NCBI RefSeq assembly: GCF_019443505.1
Contig: NZ_CP080377.1
Coordinates: 1,364,001-1,428,000 of the forward strand
DNA from: Janthinobacterium sp. PAMC25594
GTDB lineage: Bacteria > Pseudomonadota > Gammaproteobacteria > Burkholderiales > Burkholderiaceae_D
Length of the DNA stretch: 64,000 nucleotides
Direction of reading: 5' to 3'
The notes under the pieces are model-generated. The model saw only the letters and a program-made list of their open reading frames with translations. It had not been told where the DNA came from and made no database searches. Position numbers and translations under genes: made by a program. Positions 18,502 to 27,081 of the stretch are shown piece after piece. Within the stretch, counting starts at the first letter, position 1, and each line of letters opens with the position of its first letter.

Positions 18502-18789
18502 ATGAACGTTCGGCAAAAGAAGCTGGAAATGATTGAAGCGATGAACCGGGCGCGTGCGCTCGAACCATCGAGTTTTGTGCCCAACAAGCTGCTCGATACC
18601 CTGATCGAGAAGATGAACCTGAAAAATGATGCGGAACTGTGCCGTATTCTGGAAGTCCAGCCTCCCATCATCAGCAAGATTCGTCACGGCAAACTGTCGG
18701 TCGGTGCAACGATTTTATTGCGCATGCATGAAAAATCGGACATCACCATCCGCGAACTGAAGGAACTGTCCGCCACGCCAGTCCACTGA
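18502..18789 (+). CDS. Small XRE-like helix-turn-helix protein
   Basis: 95 residues behind an unusually strong ribosome site (AAGGAGGAG at 18490-18498). Residues 37-75 (LKNDAELCRILEVQPPIISKIRHGKLSVGATILLRMHE) have the spacing of a lambda-repressor-like HTH, with PPIISKIRHGK as the recognition helix. The first 35 residues are a charged helix. It is probably a small DNA-binding regulator. There is no partner toxin on either side, and the large CHAT-domain gene starts 291 bp downstream on the same strand. Confidence 0.75.
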   Translation: MNVRQKKLEMIEAMNRARALEPSSFVPNKLLDTLIEKMNLKNDAELCRILEVQPPIISKIRHGKLSVGATILLRMHEKSDITIRELKELSATPVH

Positions 18790-19080
18790 GATACACGCTG
18801 TTGTCATGCCATGCCAGGCACCCAGGTCCCCGGCGCCATGAACTTTTGCCATGCAATTCGCGCAGTTCGCTCACCGCACCACATCCGCGCACGATAGCGA
18901 AGAGACCCAGCCCAAACCATGCTGACCGTTTCTCTGCCCATCCGCTCCAGCGCCATCCCCTCCCCGCTTTCACTGCGCATTCCCCCTGCCAGCCAGCATT
19001 TCCACTCAAACTTGATCTGACACAACACGCATAGTCTCCGCAGGCATCAAGGTCAGCTTTTAACCAGTGATCCCAACCGC
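18790..19080. other. Intergenic region before the CHAT-domain gene
   Basis: 291 bases, C-rich on the plus strand. I see no convincing promoter, terminator or ribosome site. AAGG occurs more than 30 bases before the CHAT gene ATG, too far to serve it. No small gene is supported. Confidence 0.4.
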
Positions 19081-22000
19081 ATGTCCAGCGACCCTCTTGC
19101 GCCGCCCGTGCTGCGCCTGACGCTCACGCGCGATCCCCTCGCCGACGCCGGCGACGGCCCCGCCGCGCCCGGCTGGCACAGCGAGACCCACGTGCTGTCG
19201 GGCGCGCGCGGCATCGGCAGTTGCCGCACGGCACTCGATATCGGTCCGGCCGACGTGGTGCAATTGCTGCTGTGCGACGGCAGTTCGCTGCTGGCGAGCG
19301 GCCTGGACCTGCCACGCTACCTGGGGCCGGCCACGGCGGCACGCGACGGCGCGCCCGCCAGCATCGAAGTGGGACTGGCCTTGCGCCCGCAGGCGGCGCG
19401 CCCGCCACCGGGCGCCAGTCGCGACGGCCTGGGCGCCTGGATGCTGCGGGCCGTGCGCGTGTACCGCTGCGGTGCCGCCGCCATGACGGCGCTGGCGGCG
19501 GCGGGCGCCTTCCAGGACCGCCAGCTGGAACAACGGCTGGGCCTGTACCGCTGCGGCATCGAGGCGGGCAGCATGACGGCCGTCGCCAGCGTGCCCGCCG
19601 GGCCGGAACCGGTGCTACTGCTGTTGCATGGCACGGCGTCGTCGACCCAGCGCAGCTTTGGCGGCCTGTGGCGCAACGGCCTGGCGCCGCAGCTGGCGGC
19701 GCACTACGGCAACCGCATCTACGGCTACGAGCACCGCAGCCTCAGCGACAGCCCCATCGAGAACGCGCTGGCCCTCGTGCGCCAGCTGCCGCACGGCGCC
19801 GTGCTGCACCTGCTGGCCCATTCGCGCGGCGGCCTGGTGGGCGAATTGCTGGCCCGCGCGCAGCGCATCGACAGCCGCAGCGCCGTCGACCTGGCGGGCG
19901 ACGGCCTGGAACGGCTGAGCGAAAACACGGTGGGCGGCGAAGCGTTCAACAGCCACGATATCGGGCACTTCACGGCGCAGGCGCGGCTGGGCGGACGCGG
20001 CGGCCACGACGCCGATGCGGCGCGCCTGCGCGAACTGGGCGAGGAGTTGAAGACGCGCGCCATCCGCATCGCCCGCTTCGTGCGCGTGGCTTGCCCGGCG
20101 CGCGGCACCACCTTGATGTCGGGACGGCTCGACCGCTGGGCCAGCGTGATGTGCAACCTGCTGCCGCAGGACGATGTGCCCGATGGCGGCATGGCCTTCC
20201 TGCTGGCCGTGGTGCAGCAGCGCTGCGACGCGCGCATCCTGCCGGGCCTGGAAGCGATGATGCCCGACTCGCCGCTGGTGGCGCTGCTCAACGCGCCCGA
20301 CGTGCGCGTGGCCAGCCCGCTGCACGTGCTGGCAGGCGCGTGCAGCGGCGATGGCTTGCTGGGCTGGCTGGGCGACTGCCTCGGCGACCAGCTGTACGGC
20401 GGGCAGAACGACCTGGTGGTCAATTGCGCCTCGATGGCGGGCGGCGCCACGCGCAGCACGCCGGTGCGGCAACTGCTGCTGCGCGGGCCGCGGACGCACC
20501 ACCTGAACTACTTCGAGCGCGCACCGTCCGGCCTGGCGGCAGTGCAGGCGCTCACGGGCGACGACAGCGCCTACCAGCCGCTGGCCGGCATCGAGCACGG
20601 CGCGCTGGGACGCGGCGGCGAAGTGCCGAAGCGGCGCGCGCACGCCCCCATCGTGCTGCTGCTGCCCGATATCATGGGCAGCCATCTGCAAGTGGGCAGC
20701 AACCGCATCTGGTTCGACCCCGTCAACCTGGTCGAAGGGCGCATCGAGCGCCTGGCCGTGGGCCAGCCGCACATCGTCAGCGCCGGCTGGATCGAATCGT
20801 GCTATGAGCCGTTTGCCCGCTTTCTCGCGCAAAGCCAGGAAGTGCGGCCCTTTACGTATGACTGGCGTTTGTCGCTGCAGCACTCCGGCAATGCCTTCCT
20901 GCCCGTGCTGGACGAGGCCATGCGCGACGCCGAACAGCGCGGACAAGCGTTGCGCATCGTTGCCCACGGCACGGGCGGGCTGGTGGCGCGCCTGGCATTG
21001 AAGGAGCGCTGGCCGCGCTTCAGTGCCCTGCCCGGCAGCCGCCTGCTGCAGGTGGGCACGGCCAACCGGGGCACGCAAGCGATGGTGCAAGTGCTGCTGG
21101 GGCGCGACCGGCTGGTACAAATGCTGGCCTGCTGGATAGGCTGGAAGCACACGCGGCGCCAGTTTCTCGGCTTCGTGCGCGCCTTTCCCGGGGTGCTGGA
21201 CATGCTGCCGTGGCCGCAGGCGGGCAGTATCGACTACTTCGACGCCAACGCCTGGGCGCAACTGGCCGCCGGCGACGCGCAAGCGGGCCTGCCCGACGGC
21301 TGGCAGGCGCCCGAGGCGCCAGCGCTGGCGGCGGCGCGCGCCACCGTGTCCTTGCTGGAGGCCGCCCCGCTCGACGCCCGCCATTGCAGCTACCTGGCCG
21401 GCTGCGCCGACACGCCGGTGGCGCTGCGCCTGCGCGACGGCGGCATCGAGACGGCCTGGTCGCCGGACGGCGATGGCCGCACGGCCTGGCAAGGCGCGGT
21501 GCCGGACGGCGTGGAAGCCTGCTACCTGCCGGTGGCGCATGGCGACCTGCTGCTGCAAAAAGAAACCTACCCGGCCATCGCGCAACTGCTCGACAACGGC
21601 CAGGGCGCGGGCCTGTCCCGGCGCCCGCCGCACGCGCCGGGCGGCGCCCCGCCGCGCTTCCGCGCGTACGCTCCCGATGCGCGGCCGCTGTACCCGCAGC
21701 CGCCGGAACTGCTCGACGCCGCCCTCGGCGCCGCCGGCCCCGCCAGCGCTGTCGAGAGCCGCGCGCCGCAGCTGAGCCTATCCGTCATCCACGGCAGCAT
21801 GGCCTCGGCCGACGCGCCCGTCATGAGCGGCTGCTACGCTTACGAGTCGCTGCGCGGCAGCATGAGTTTTCTGGACCGCCTGCTGGCGGGCAAGCTGCAG
21901 GAAATCCACGCACTGGGGCGCTTCCCGCAACGTCCCGATGCGGCCCTGGTGGTGTTGCAGCCCGATGCGGCGCGCCGGCCCGGCGGCGCCATCGTCATCG

Positions 22001-24549
22001 GCCTGGGCGCGCTGGGCGAACTGACGCCGGGCGAGCTGGCGCGCGCCTTTGCCGGCGGCCTGCTCGAATACGCGTGCGTCTGCCTGCAGGTACGCGCCGC
22101 CGGCCGTGTGGCTGCGTCGCCGATGGGCGAACACGGCTTGCGCGTGGCCAGCCTGCTGTCTGGTTCCGGCTATGGCGGCTTGAGCATCGCCCTGTGCGCG
22201 CGGGCCCTGATCGACGGCGCGCGCAGCGCCAACCGGCGCCTGGAAGACGCGGGCATGGCTTGCCGCATCGGCCACATCGCCATCTATGAACAATCGGAAG
22301 CGCGCGCCATCGCCGCCGCCGTGGCCATCGAGCAGATCATGGCCGAGGCGCGCTACCAGGGCAGCTTCACGTTCGAGCGGCGCATCCGCCACAGCCCGGG
22401 CGGCTATCGGCGCATCTTGCCCAGCCTGAGTGGCGACAATGGCTGGCGCCGCGTGCAGATCGTCGCCGCGGACCTCTCGGGCGCCCTGCGCTTCACCGTG
22501 CTGACGGACCGCGCCCACAACAGCGTCGACGAGGAGCCGAACCAGCGGCAAGCCGTCGATGGCTTGATCATGGATGCCACCGACAACACCACCGACCAGC
22601 CGGGCCTGTCACGCGCCCTGTACGAACTGATGCTGCCCAATGGGCTGAAGGCGGCCATCCCCGAGATGCGCGGCCTGATCCTGGCCGTCGACCAGAGCGC
22701 CGCCATCTATCCGTGGGAACTCATGCGCGACGAGGCGGGCAGCGAGGAAAGCCCGTTGTCGACGCGCATCGGCATGGTGCGCCAGCTGGCCAGCCTGCGC
22801 GAGCAGCCGCCCGCCGTCAGCCCGCCCAGCAACAGCGTGCTGGTGATCGGCGACACCGATTCCGGCCTGCCCGAGCTGCCCGCCGCGCAGGCCGAAGCGC
22901 AGGACGTGGCGCGCATGTTCGGCGCGTACGGCTACCAGGTGCGCGAGCTGCTGCGCCCGCAGGCGCAGCGGGTGCTGGTGCACCTGTTCGACGAGCGCTA
23001 TTTCGCCATCCACCTGGCCGGCCACGGCGAAGTGGCCGGCCCCGGCATCGCCCATACAGGCCTGGTGCTGGGGCCGAAGACGCGGCTGACGGCGGCGCAG
23101 GTGGGCAAGCTGAAACGGGTGCCGCAATTCGTCTTCATCAATTGCTGCCACCTGGGCGACATGCGCCCGGACGCCATCGCGCCGTGGTCCAAGCTGGCCG
23201 CCAGCCTGGCCACGGCCTTCATTGAAATGGGCTCGCAGGCGGTGATCGCGGCCGGCTGGCGCATCGACGACCAGGCGGCCAGCATCTTCGCGCACAGCTT
23301 CTATCACGCCATGCTGAGCGGCGAATACTTCGGCGACGCCGTGCGCCTGGCGCGCGAGGCGGCGTATCTGCAGTTCCCGGCCTCGAACACCTGGGGCGCC
23401 TACCAGGCGTATGGCGACGACCGCTACCGCTTCCCGAACACCCAGAGCCGCCCTTGGCAGGCGCCCGACTACCACTACCACGGCCACCTGCTGGCCGACC
23501 TAGAAACCCTGCACGCGCGCCTGGCGGGCGCCGATCCTGCGCGCCGCGCCGCCATCGAGGAAAAGCTGGCCAGCATCGAGGAAGCCGTGCGCGCGCGCTT
23601 CTTCGGCTGCGCCGACATCCGCGAAAACATGGCCGCCACGCGCGCCGGCCTCGGTGGCCTGGACAACACCCTGCGCGCCATCGAGCACTACCGGGCGGCG
23701 CACAGCGCGGCCGACGGCAAGGTGGGCTTGCGCGCGCTGGCGCACTGGGCGGAATTGGAGATACGCCAGGGCGCGGCCCTGTGCGGCCTCGATGCGGGCG
23801 CCGGCATCGAGGTGCCGGCCGTGCCGGATATGACACAGGGACGGCAGCTGCTGCACGACGGACGGCAGCATATCGACTTGCTGGTGGCGCTGGCGCCCAC
23901 GGCCCAGCGCCTGGCCCTGCTGGGACGCTACTGGGCCTTGCAGGCGCGCCTGGCCTGCGCCGGGGGCACCTCCGGCGCGCCGGCGCTGCGCGCCATGACC
24001 GATGCCTGCCTGGCCGCGCTGGACGAAGCGCGGCTACGCAGCGGCGTGGCCGACTGCGACCTGATTTTCCATGTACTGGCGGGTGCCCTGCTGCTGAAAG
24101 CCCATGGCGACGACAGCGCCTGGCGCACGCTCGATGCGCAACTGGGCGACTTGCTGCACGATGCCATCGCGTATGCGCGCCAGCGCCACGCGGACGAACA
24201 CCGCGCTATCGACGCCGGCGCCCCCGTGCGCGCCGCCCTGCTGGCGGCCCTGTGGCAGGCGCCGGATAGCCAGCCCTTCGACGCGCCCGCGCGCGCCGCG
24301 TTCCTGGCCCTGTACCACGATGCCGTGCAGCGCCACGGCAGCATCGGCGAACCCGAAGCGATCATGGTGCCGCTGCACTTCCTGCTCGAACTGCTGCCGC
24401 CCGACAGCGCGGATACCGGCTTGCGCAGCGCCGTGCAGGCGCTGGCCAGCCAGCTGCAGTCCTCACTCCCGGGCCTTAGCCTTAACCAGGCACCACTCCG
24501 TAATGGCGCGCATAGCGCTCGTCCAGATTCGCCAGCGGCATCATCATGA
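19081..24549 (+). CDS. Multidomain protein: alpha/beta hydrolase, pseudo-hydrolase, CHAT protease
   Basis: 1,822 residues, no signal peptide. (1) About 185-490: alpha/beta hydrolase of the PGAP1/lipase kind, with LLLHGTAS, nucleophile motif AHSRGG (Ser248), and the likely partners Asp444 (GQNDLVV) and His474 (HHLNYF). (2) About 520-835: LCAT-like hydrolase (LLPDIMGSHL, TYDWR); its nucleophile site reads AHGTGG with Gly630 where serine is expected, although DGDGR (796-800) and HGD (820-822) remain. (3) About 880-1150: unassigned. (4) About 1181-1450: CHAT domain, a caspase-like peptidase, with YPWELM, HLAGHGE (His1315) and FINCCHLG (Cys1356). (5) About 1460-1822: helical, unassigned. The last 68 bases overlap the convergent olsB gene. 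The protein may couple a protease to a lipase or esterase; a stress or defence role is inference only. Confidence 0.88.
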   Translation: MSSDPLAPPVLRLTLTRDPLADAGDGPAAPGWHSETHVLSGARGIGSCRTALDIGPADVVQLLLCDGSSLLASGLDLPRYLGPATAARDGAPASIEVGLALRPQAARPPPGASRDGLGAWMLRAVRVYRCGAAAMTALAAAGAFQDRQLEQRLGLYRCGIEAGSMTAVASVPAGPEPVLLLLHGTASSTQRSFGGLWRNGLAPQLAAHYGNRIYGYEHRSLSDSPIENALALVRQLPHGAVLHLLAHSRGGLVGELLARAQRIDSRSAVDLAGDGLERLSENTVGGEAFNSHDIGHFTAQARLGGRGGHDADAARLRELGEELKTRAIRIARFVRVACPARGTTLMSGRLDRWASVMCNLLPQDDVPDGGMAFLLAVVQQRCDARILPGLEAMMPDSPLVALLNAPDVRVASPLHVLAGACSGDGLLGWLGDCLGDQLYGGQNDLVVNCASMAGGATRSTPVRQLLLRGPRTHHLNYFERAPSGLAAVQALTGDDSAYQPLAGIEHGALGRGGEVPKRRAHAPIVLLLPDIMGSHLQVGSNRIWFDPVNLVEGRIERLAVGQPHIVSAGWIESCYEPFARFLAQSQEVRPFTYDWRLSLQHSGNAFLPVLDEAMRDAEQRGQALRIVAHGTGGLVARLALKERWPRFSALPGSRLLQVGTANRGTQAMVQVLLGRDRLVQMLACWIGWKHTRRQFLGFVRAFPGVLDMLPWPQAGSIDYFDANAWAQLAAGDAQAGLPDGWQAPEAPALAAARATVSLLEAAPLDARHCSYLAGCADTPVALRLRDGGIETAWSPDGDGRTAWQGAVPDGVEACYLPVAHGDLLLQKETYPAIAQLLDNGQGAGLSRRPPHAPGGAPPRFRAYAPDARPLYPQPPELLDAALGAAGPASAVESRAPQLSLSVIHGSMASADAPVMSGCYAYESLRGSMSFLDRLLAGKLQEIHALGRFPQRPDAALVVLQPDAARRPGGAIVIGLGALGELTPGELARAFAGGLLEYACVCLQVRAAGRVAASPMGEHGLRVASLLSGSGYGGLSIALCARALIDGARSANRRLEDAGMACRIGHIAIYEQSEARAIAAAVAIEQIMAEARYQGSFTFERRIRHSPGGYRRILPSLSGDNGWRRVQIVAADLSGALRFTVLTDRAHNSVDEEPNQRQAVDGLIMDATDNTTDQPGLSRALYELMLPNGLKAAIPEMRGLILAVDQSAAIYPWELMRDEAGSEESPLSTRIGMVRQLASLREQPPAVSPPSNSVLVIGDTDSGLPELPAAQAEAQDVARMFGAYGYQVRELLRPQAQRVLVHLFDERYFAIHLAGHGEVAGPGIAHTGLVLGPKTRLTAAQVGKLKRVPQFVFINCCHLGDMRPDAIAPWSKLAASLATAFIEMGSQAVIAAGWRIDDQAASIFAHSFYHAMLSGEYFGDAVRLAREAAYLQFPASNTWGAYQAYGDDRYRFPNTQSRPWQAPDYHYHGHLLADLETLHARLAGADPARRAAIEEKLASIEEAVRARFFGCADIRENMAATRAGLGGLDNTLRAIEHYRAAHSAADGKVGLRALAHWAELEIRQGAALCGLDAGAGIEVPAVPDMTQGRQLLHDGRQHIDLLVALAPTAQRLALLGRYWALQARLACAGGTSGAPALRAMTDACLAALDEARLRSGVADCDLIFHVLAGALLLKAHGDDSAWRTLDAQLGDLLHDAIAYARQRHADEHRAIDAGAPVRAALLAALWQAPDSQPFDAPARAAFLALYHDAVQRHGSIGEPEAIMVPLHFLLELLPPDSADTGLRSAVQALASQLQSSLPGLSLNQAPLRNGAHSARPDSPAASS

Positions 24550-25243
24550 ACATGTCGGCGCTTTCGAAATCAGGGTCCCACGCCGGTTCGCCGCAAATCC
24601 ACGCGCCAGAACGCAGATAGCCCTTGATCAGCGGCGGCACTTGCGGCTTGTGCGCCGCTTCCACCTGGTGGATGGGGAAAGGCAGGTGCGGCGTGACGCG
24701 GTATTCGCTCGGGGCCATGTGCTTTTCGGCCAGCGCCTGGTACACGGCAACGGCGTTATGCCCGCCATCGGCCAGGCTGATGCTGGCGCAGCCGACCAGA
24801 TAGTCGCAGCGCTCGCGGCGCATGTACTCGGCCAGGCCCGACCACAGCAGCATGATCACGCTGCCGCCCCGGTACTTGGGATGAATGCAGGCGCGGCCCG
24901 CTTCGACCATGCGTCCGCGCAGGTTCTTCAGGCGGCTCAGGTCGAACTCGTTTTCCGCGTACAGCCGGCCGATCTTGGCCGCCTTGGCCGCGCTCAGCAC
25001 GCGGTAGGTGCCCACCACTTTCAGGGTATCGGCGTCGCGCACGATCAGGTGATCGCAATGCGCGTCGAATTCATCGCTGTCGAGGCCATCGGCATTCGCC
25101 AGCGAACTCAATCCCATGGTTTCGATAAACACCTTGTAACGCAAACGCTGGACTTCGCGCAATTCCGCCGCTGTCGTGGCCTGGCTCAGCACCAGTTGGA
25201 CCGGCCGGGCCTTGGCTTCGTTTGATGCGACTATGTTCTGCAT
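24482..25243 (-). CDS. olsB: OlsB-like ornithine N-acyltransferase (GNAT fold)
   Basis: 253 residues from ATG 25243, behind GGGGAT. OlsB transfers a 3-hydroxyacyl chain from acyl-carrier protein to ornithine, giving the lyso-ornithine lipid. The family pattern is visible: LREVQRLRYKVFIETMG, a DEFDAHCDHLIVRD segment, VGTYRVLS, and the FPIHQVEAAHKPQVPPLIKGYLR-like end with the conserved PPL-K-Y-R core. No olsA, which adds the second chain, is beside it. The frame could be extended to 25366, but that adds a stretch without similarity. The 3' end overlaps the CHAT-domain gene by 68 bases. Confidence 0.8.
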   Translation of the reverse strand: MQNIVASNEAKARPVQLVLSQATTAAELREVQRLRYKVFIETMGLSSLANADGLDSDEFDAHCDHLIVRDADTLKVVGTYRVLSAAKAAKIGRLYAENEFDLSRLKNLRGRMVEAGRACIHPKYRGGSVIMLLWSGLAEYMRRERCDYLVGCASISLADGGHNAVAVYQALAEKHMAPSEYRVTPHLPFPIHQVEAAHKPQVPPLIKGYLRSGAWICGEPAWDPDFESADMFMMMPLANLDERYARHYGVVPG

Positions 25244-25396
25244 GGTTTCATCCCCTGTGATCAAGACGACTCCAGCGTACTTGTCTAATATGTCAGGAAA
25301 ATGACAGCCGAATGTCATTTCCATGACGCAAGTCAATGCCAGGGGAAGAGCGTGCGCATTTACCACACTCGCCGGCGCCGTCAGTGAAAACGTCGC

Positions 25397-26215
25397 TTAC
25401 AGGGTGATGCCGGGCGTGTAGTCGACGAAAGCATCCTGGCGGCAAAAGCCCACCAGTTTCATGCGCGCCTGCGTGGCGATGGAAATGGCCAGCGAACTGG
25501 GGGCGGAAATCGTCGCCAGCAGCGGAATCTGCATGCGCGCCGCCTTGCGCACCAGCTCGTAGCTGCCGCGGCTGGACAGGAACACGAAGCCGCGTCGCAT
25601 GTCGACATCGTGCAGCGCGAGGTGGCCGATCAGTTTATCCAGGCCGTTGTGCCGGCCGACATCCTCGAACACGTGCACGATGTCGCCGTCGGGCGTGCAC
25701 CACGCGGCCGCATGCACGCCGCCCGTTTCCCGCATCAGCGCCTGGTGTTCGCGCAAGCCCGCGGAGGCACGCGCCAGCGCGGCCGGAAGGTCGACGCGGA
25801 TCAGGGACGGCGGCAGCGCCGCGGGCCGCAAGTCGAGCATGTCGATGCTGTCGATGCCGCACACGCCGCAGCCCGTGCGGCCCGTCAGCTGGCGGCGCCG
25901 GTCCTTCAGGCGCACGAAATCTTCCTGCGCGATGCTCAAGGACACTTCGGCGGAATCAGGGCGCAGGAACACTTCACAGTCGAAGATGGCGCCGGCCGAA
26001 GCGACCACGCCTTCCGTCAGCGCGAAGCCGTAGGCGAACGCTTCCAGGTCGCGCGGGGTGGCCATCATGACGACGTGGGAAATGCCATTGAAGACCAGCG
26101 CCACGGGGATTTCCTCGGCGACGTGGTCGATGGCATCGGTGGACTGGCCCGCGCGGTGGCGAACGATGGCGCGCTCGACGAAGCCGGCGCGTTCAATACT
26201 GATTTCTTCTGACAT
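25397..26215 (-). CDS. fdhD: Formate dehydrogenase accessory sulfurtransferase FdhD
   Basis: 272 residues from the ATG at 26215; an ATG three codons upstream (26224) is equally possible, and neither has a strong ribosome site. FdhD moves sulfur from IscS to the molybdenum cofactor of formate dehydrogenases. The persulfide motif CGVCG carries the cysteines at about 116 and 119. Also seen: EEIPVALVFNG, the AYGFALTEG helix, and the VGRHNGLDKLIG and SSRGSYELV motifs. No formate dehydrogenase genes lie within the window. Confidence 0.93.
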   Translation of the reverse strand: MSEEISIERAGFVERAIVRHRAGQSTDAIDHVAEEIPVALVFNGISHVVMMATPRDLEAFAYGFALTEGVVASAGAIFDCEVFLRPDSAEVSLSIAQEDFVRLKDRRRQLTGRTGCGVCGIDSIDMLDLRPAALPPSLIRVDLPAALARASAGLREHQALMRETGGVHAAAWCTPDGDIVHVFEDVGRHNGLDKLIGHLALHDVDMRRGFVFLSSRGSYELVRKAARMQIPLLATISAPSSLAISIATQARMKLVGFCRQDAFVDYTPGITL

Positions 26216-26220
26216 GGCAA

Positions 26221-26249
26221 CCATGGGGGAACTATCACAGGCCCCATGG
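26221..26249. promoter_or_regulatory. Inverted repeat at the fdhD start
   Basis: CCATGGGG (26221-26228) and CCCCATGG (26242-26249), perfect 8-bp arms 13 bases apart. It spans the region just upstream of, and one candidate start codon of, fdhD. It could be an operator or an mRNA hairpin that hides the start. Confidence 0.4.
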
Positions 26250-26293
26250 TAAACCAGAATGGGCAAGCGGGGGGCGACCCTCCGCTCGCGCCA

Positions 26294-26980
26294 TCAATCC
26301 TTCTTCGGACGGCCCGTTTTCAGCTGCGGCAAGCCGGCCAGCACGTTTTGCAGGGTGGCCAGGTCGATCTGGCTGATCAGCGCCACGCCGATACGCAGCA
26401 ATTCGCTTTTCTTGATCTCGAAACCGGCCTTCAGGCAAGCTTTCTTGACCTGCCCCAAGACTTCATATTCCGCTTCCGGCATGGTGAAGCTGTCGCGCAC
26501 CAGTTTCGGCTTGCGGGCTTTTTCCTTGACGGCGACGACCTTGGCGAGCGGCGCTTTTTTCGCGGCGGCCGGCTTGGCTGCCGGTTTGACGGCGGCTTTC
26601 GCTGCCGGCTTGGCGACGGCCTTGGCGGATGGTTTCGCAGCAACCTTGGCCGCCGGCTTGGCAGCGGCTTTGGCGACTGGCTTGGCCACAGCCGGCTTGG
26701 CCACGACGGCCTTGGCTGCCGGTTTGGCGACGGGTGCCTTGGCTACCGCAGGCTTGGCGGCAACGGGCTTGACTGCCGCTGGCTTCGCAGCGGCGGCTTT
26801 GGCGGCCACTGGCTTGGCGGCGGCCTTGGCCACCGGCTTGGCGGCTGGCTTGGCTGTCGGCTTTGCGGCAGGCTTGGCGGCCGGTGCGGCCTTGGCTGCC
26901 GCCGCATTGATCGAAGCGCTGGTGGGGAACATCGATACGGGCGCGCTGTCGGCTTTTTTCACTGGGACGGTTTTGGTCAT
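26294..26980 (-). CDS. Histone H1-like Ala/Lys/Pro-rich DNA-binding protein
   Basis: 228 residues in two parts. Residues 27-150 are an array of degenerate AKPxAK/AAKPVAK units with almost only Ala, Lys, Pro and Val, like the eukaryotic H1 tail and bacterial AlgP/Hc1-type proteins, and should bind DNA without sequence preference. Residues 165-228 form a small folded domain (FTMPEAEYEVLGQVKKACLK, then KKSELLRIGVALI) that looks ribbon-helix-helix-like, and end in a basic GRPKKD. It is a likely nucleoid protein. The repeat part is prone to length variation between strains. Confidence 0.8.
   Translation of the reverse strand: MTKTVPVKKADSAPVSMFPTSASINAAAAKAAPAAKPAAKPTAKPAAKPVAKAAAKPVAAKAAAAKPAAVKPVAAKPAVAKAPVAKPAAKAVVAKPAVAKPVAKAAAKPAAKVAAKPSAKAVAKPAAKAAVKPAAKPAAAKKAPLAKVVAVKEKARKPKLVRDSFTMPEAEYEVLGQVKKACLKAGFEIKKSELLRIGVALISQIDLATLQNVLAGLPQLKTGRPKKD
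26530..26900. repeat. Degenerate coding repeats of the H1-like gene
   Basis: Imperfect tandem repeats built on GGCTTGGC and GGCGGC words on the plus strand, encoding the AKP/AAK units. The period varies between about 12 and 24 bases. It is not a CRISPR: there are no unique spacers. Confidence 0.7.
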
Positions 26981-27081
26981 GGATTTTCCAATCTAATAAA
27001 TAATATAAACAATATATACTCTTTTTTGAAATCTTGCTTGCTACACATCAAGCCATGCGCACGGCATGAGCTAATGAGCTA

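Noticed and set aside
18801..19034. A 77-codon open frame before the CHAT gene
   Set aside because: No ribosome site, Pro/Ser/His-rich composition and an overlapping antisense frame of equal length; not credible.
19615..21633. A 672-codon open frame antisense to the CHAT gene
   Set aside because: High GC makes stop codons rare on the opposite strand. The translation has His/Arg/Ala-rich composition and no domain, while the sense strand has clear motifs.
26263..26289. GC-rich hairpin after the H1-like gene
   Set aside because: Twelve-bp stem with mismatches but no following U tract, so intrinsic termination is not supported.
26530..26900. Regular repeats that could suggest a CRISPR array
   Set aside because: Repeats are coding (Ala-Lys-Pro), imperfect, and have no unique spacers of fixed length.
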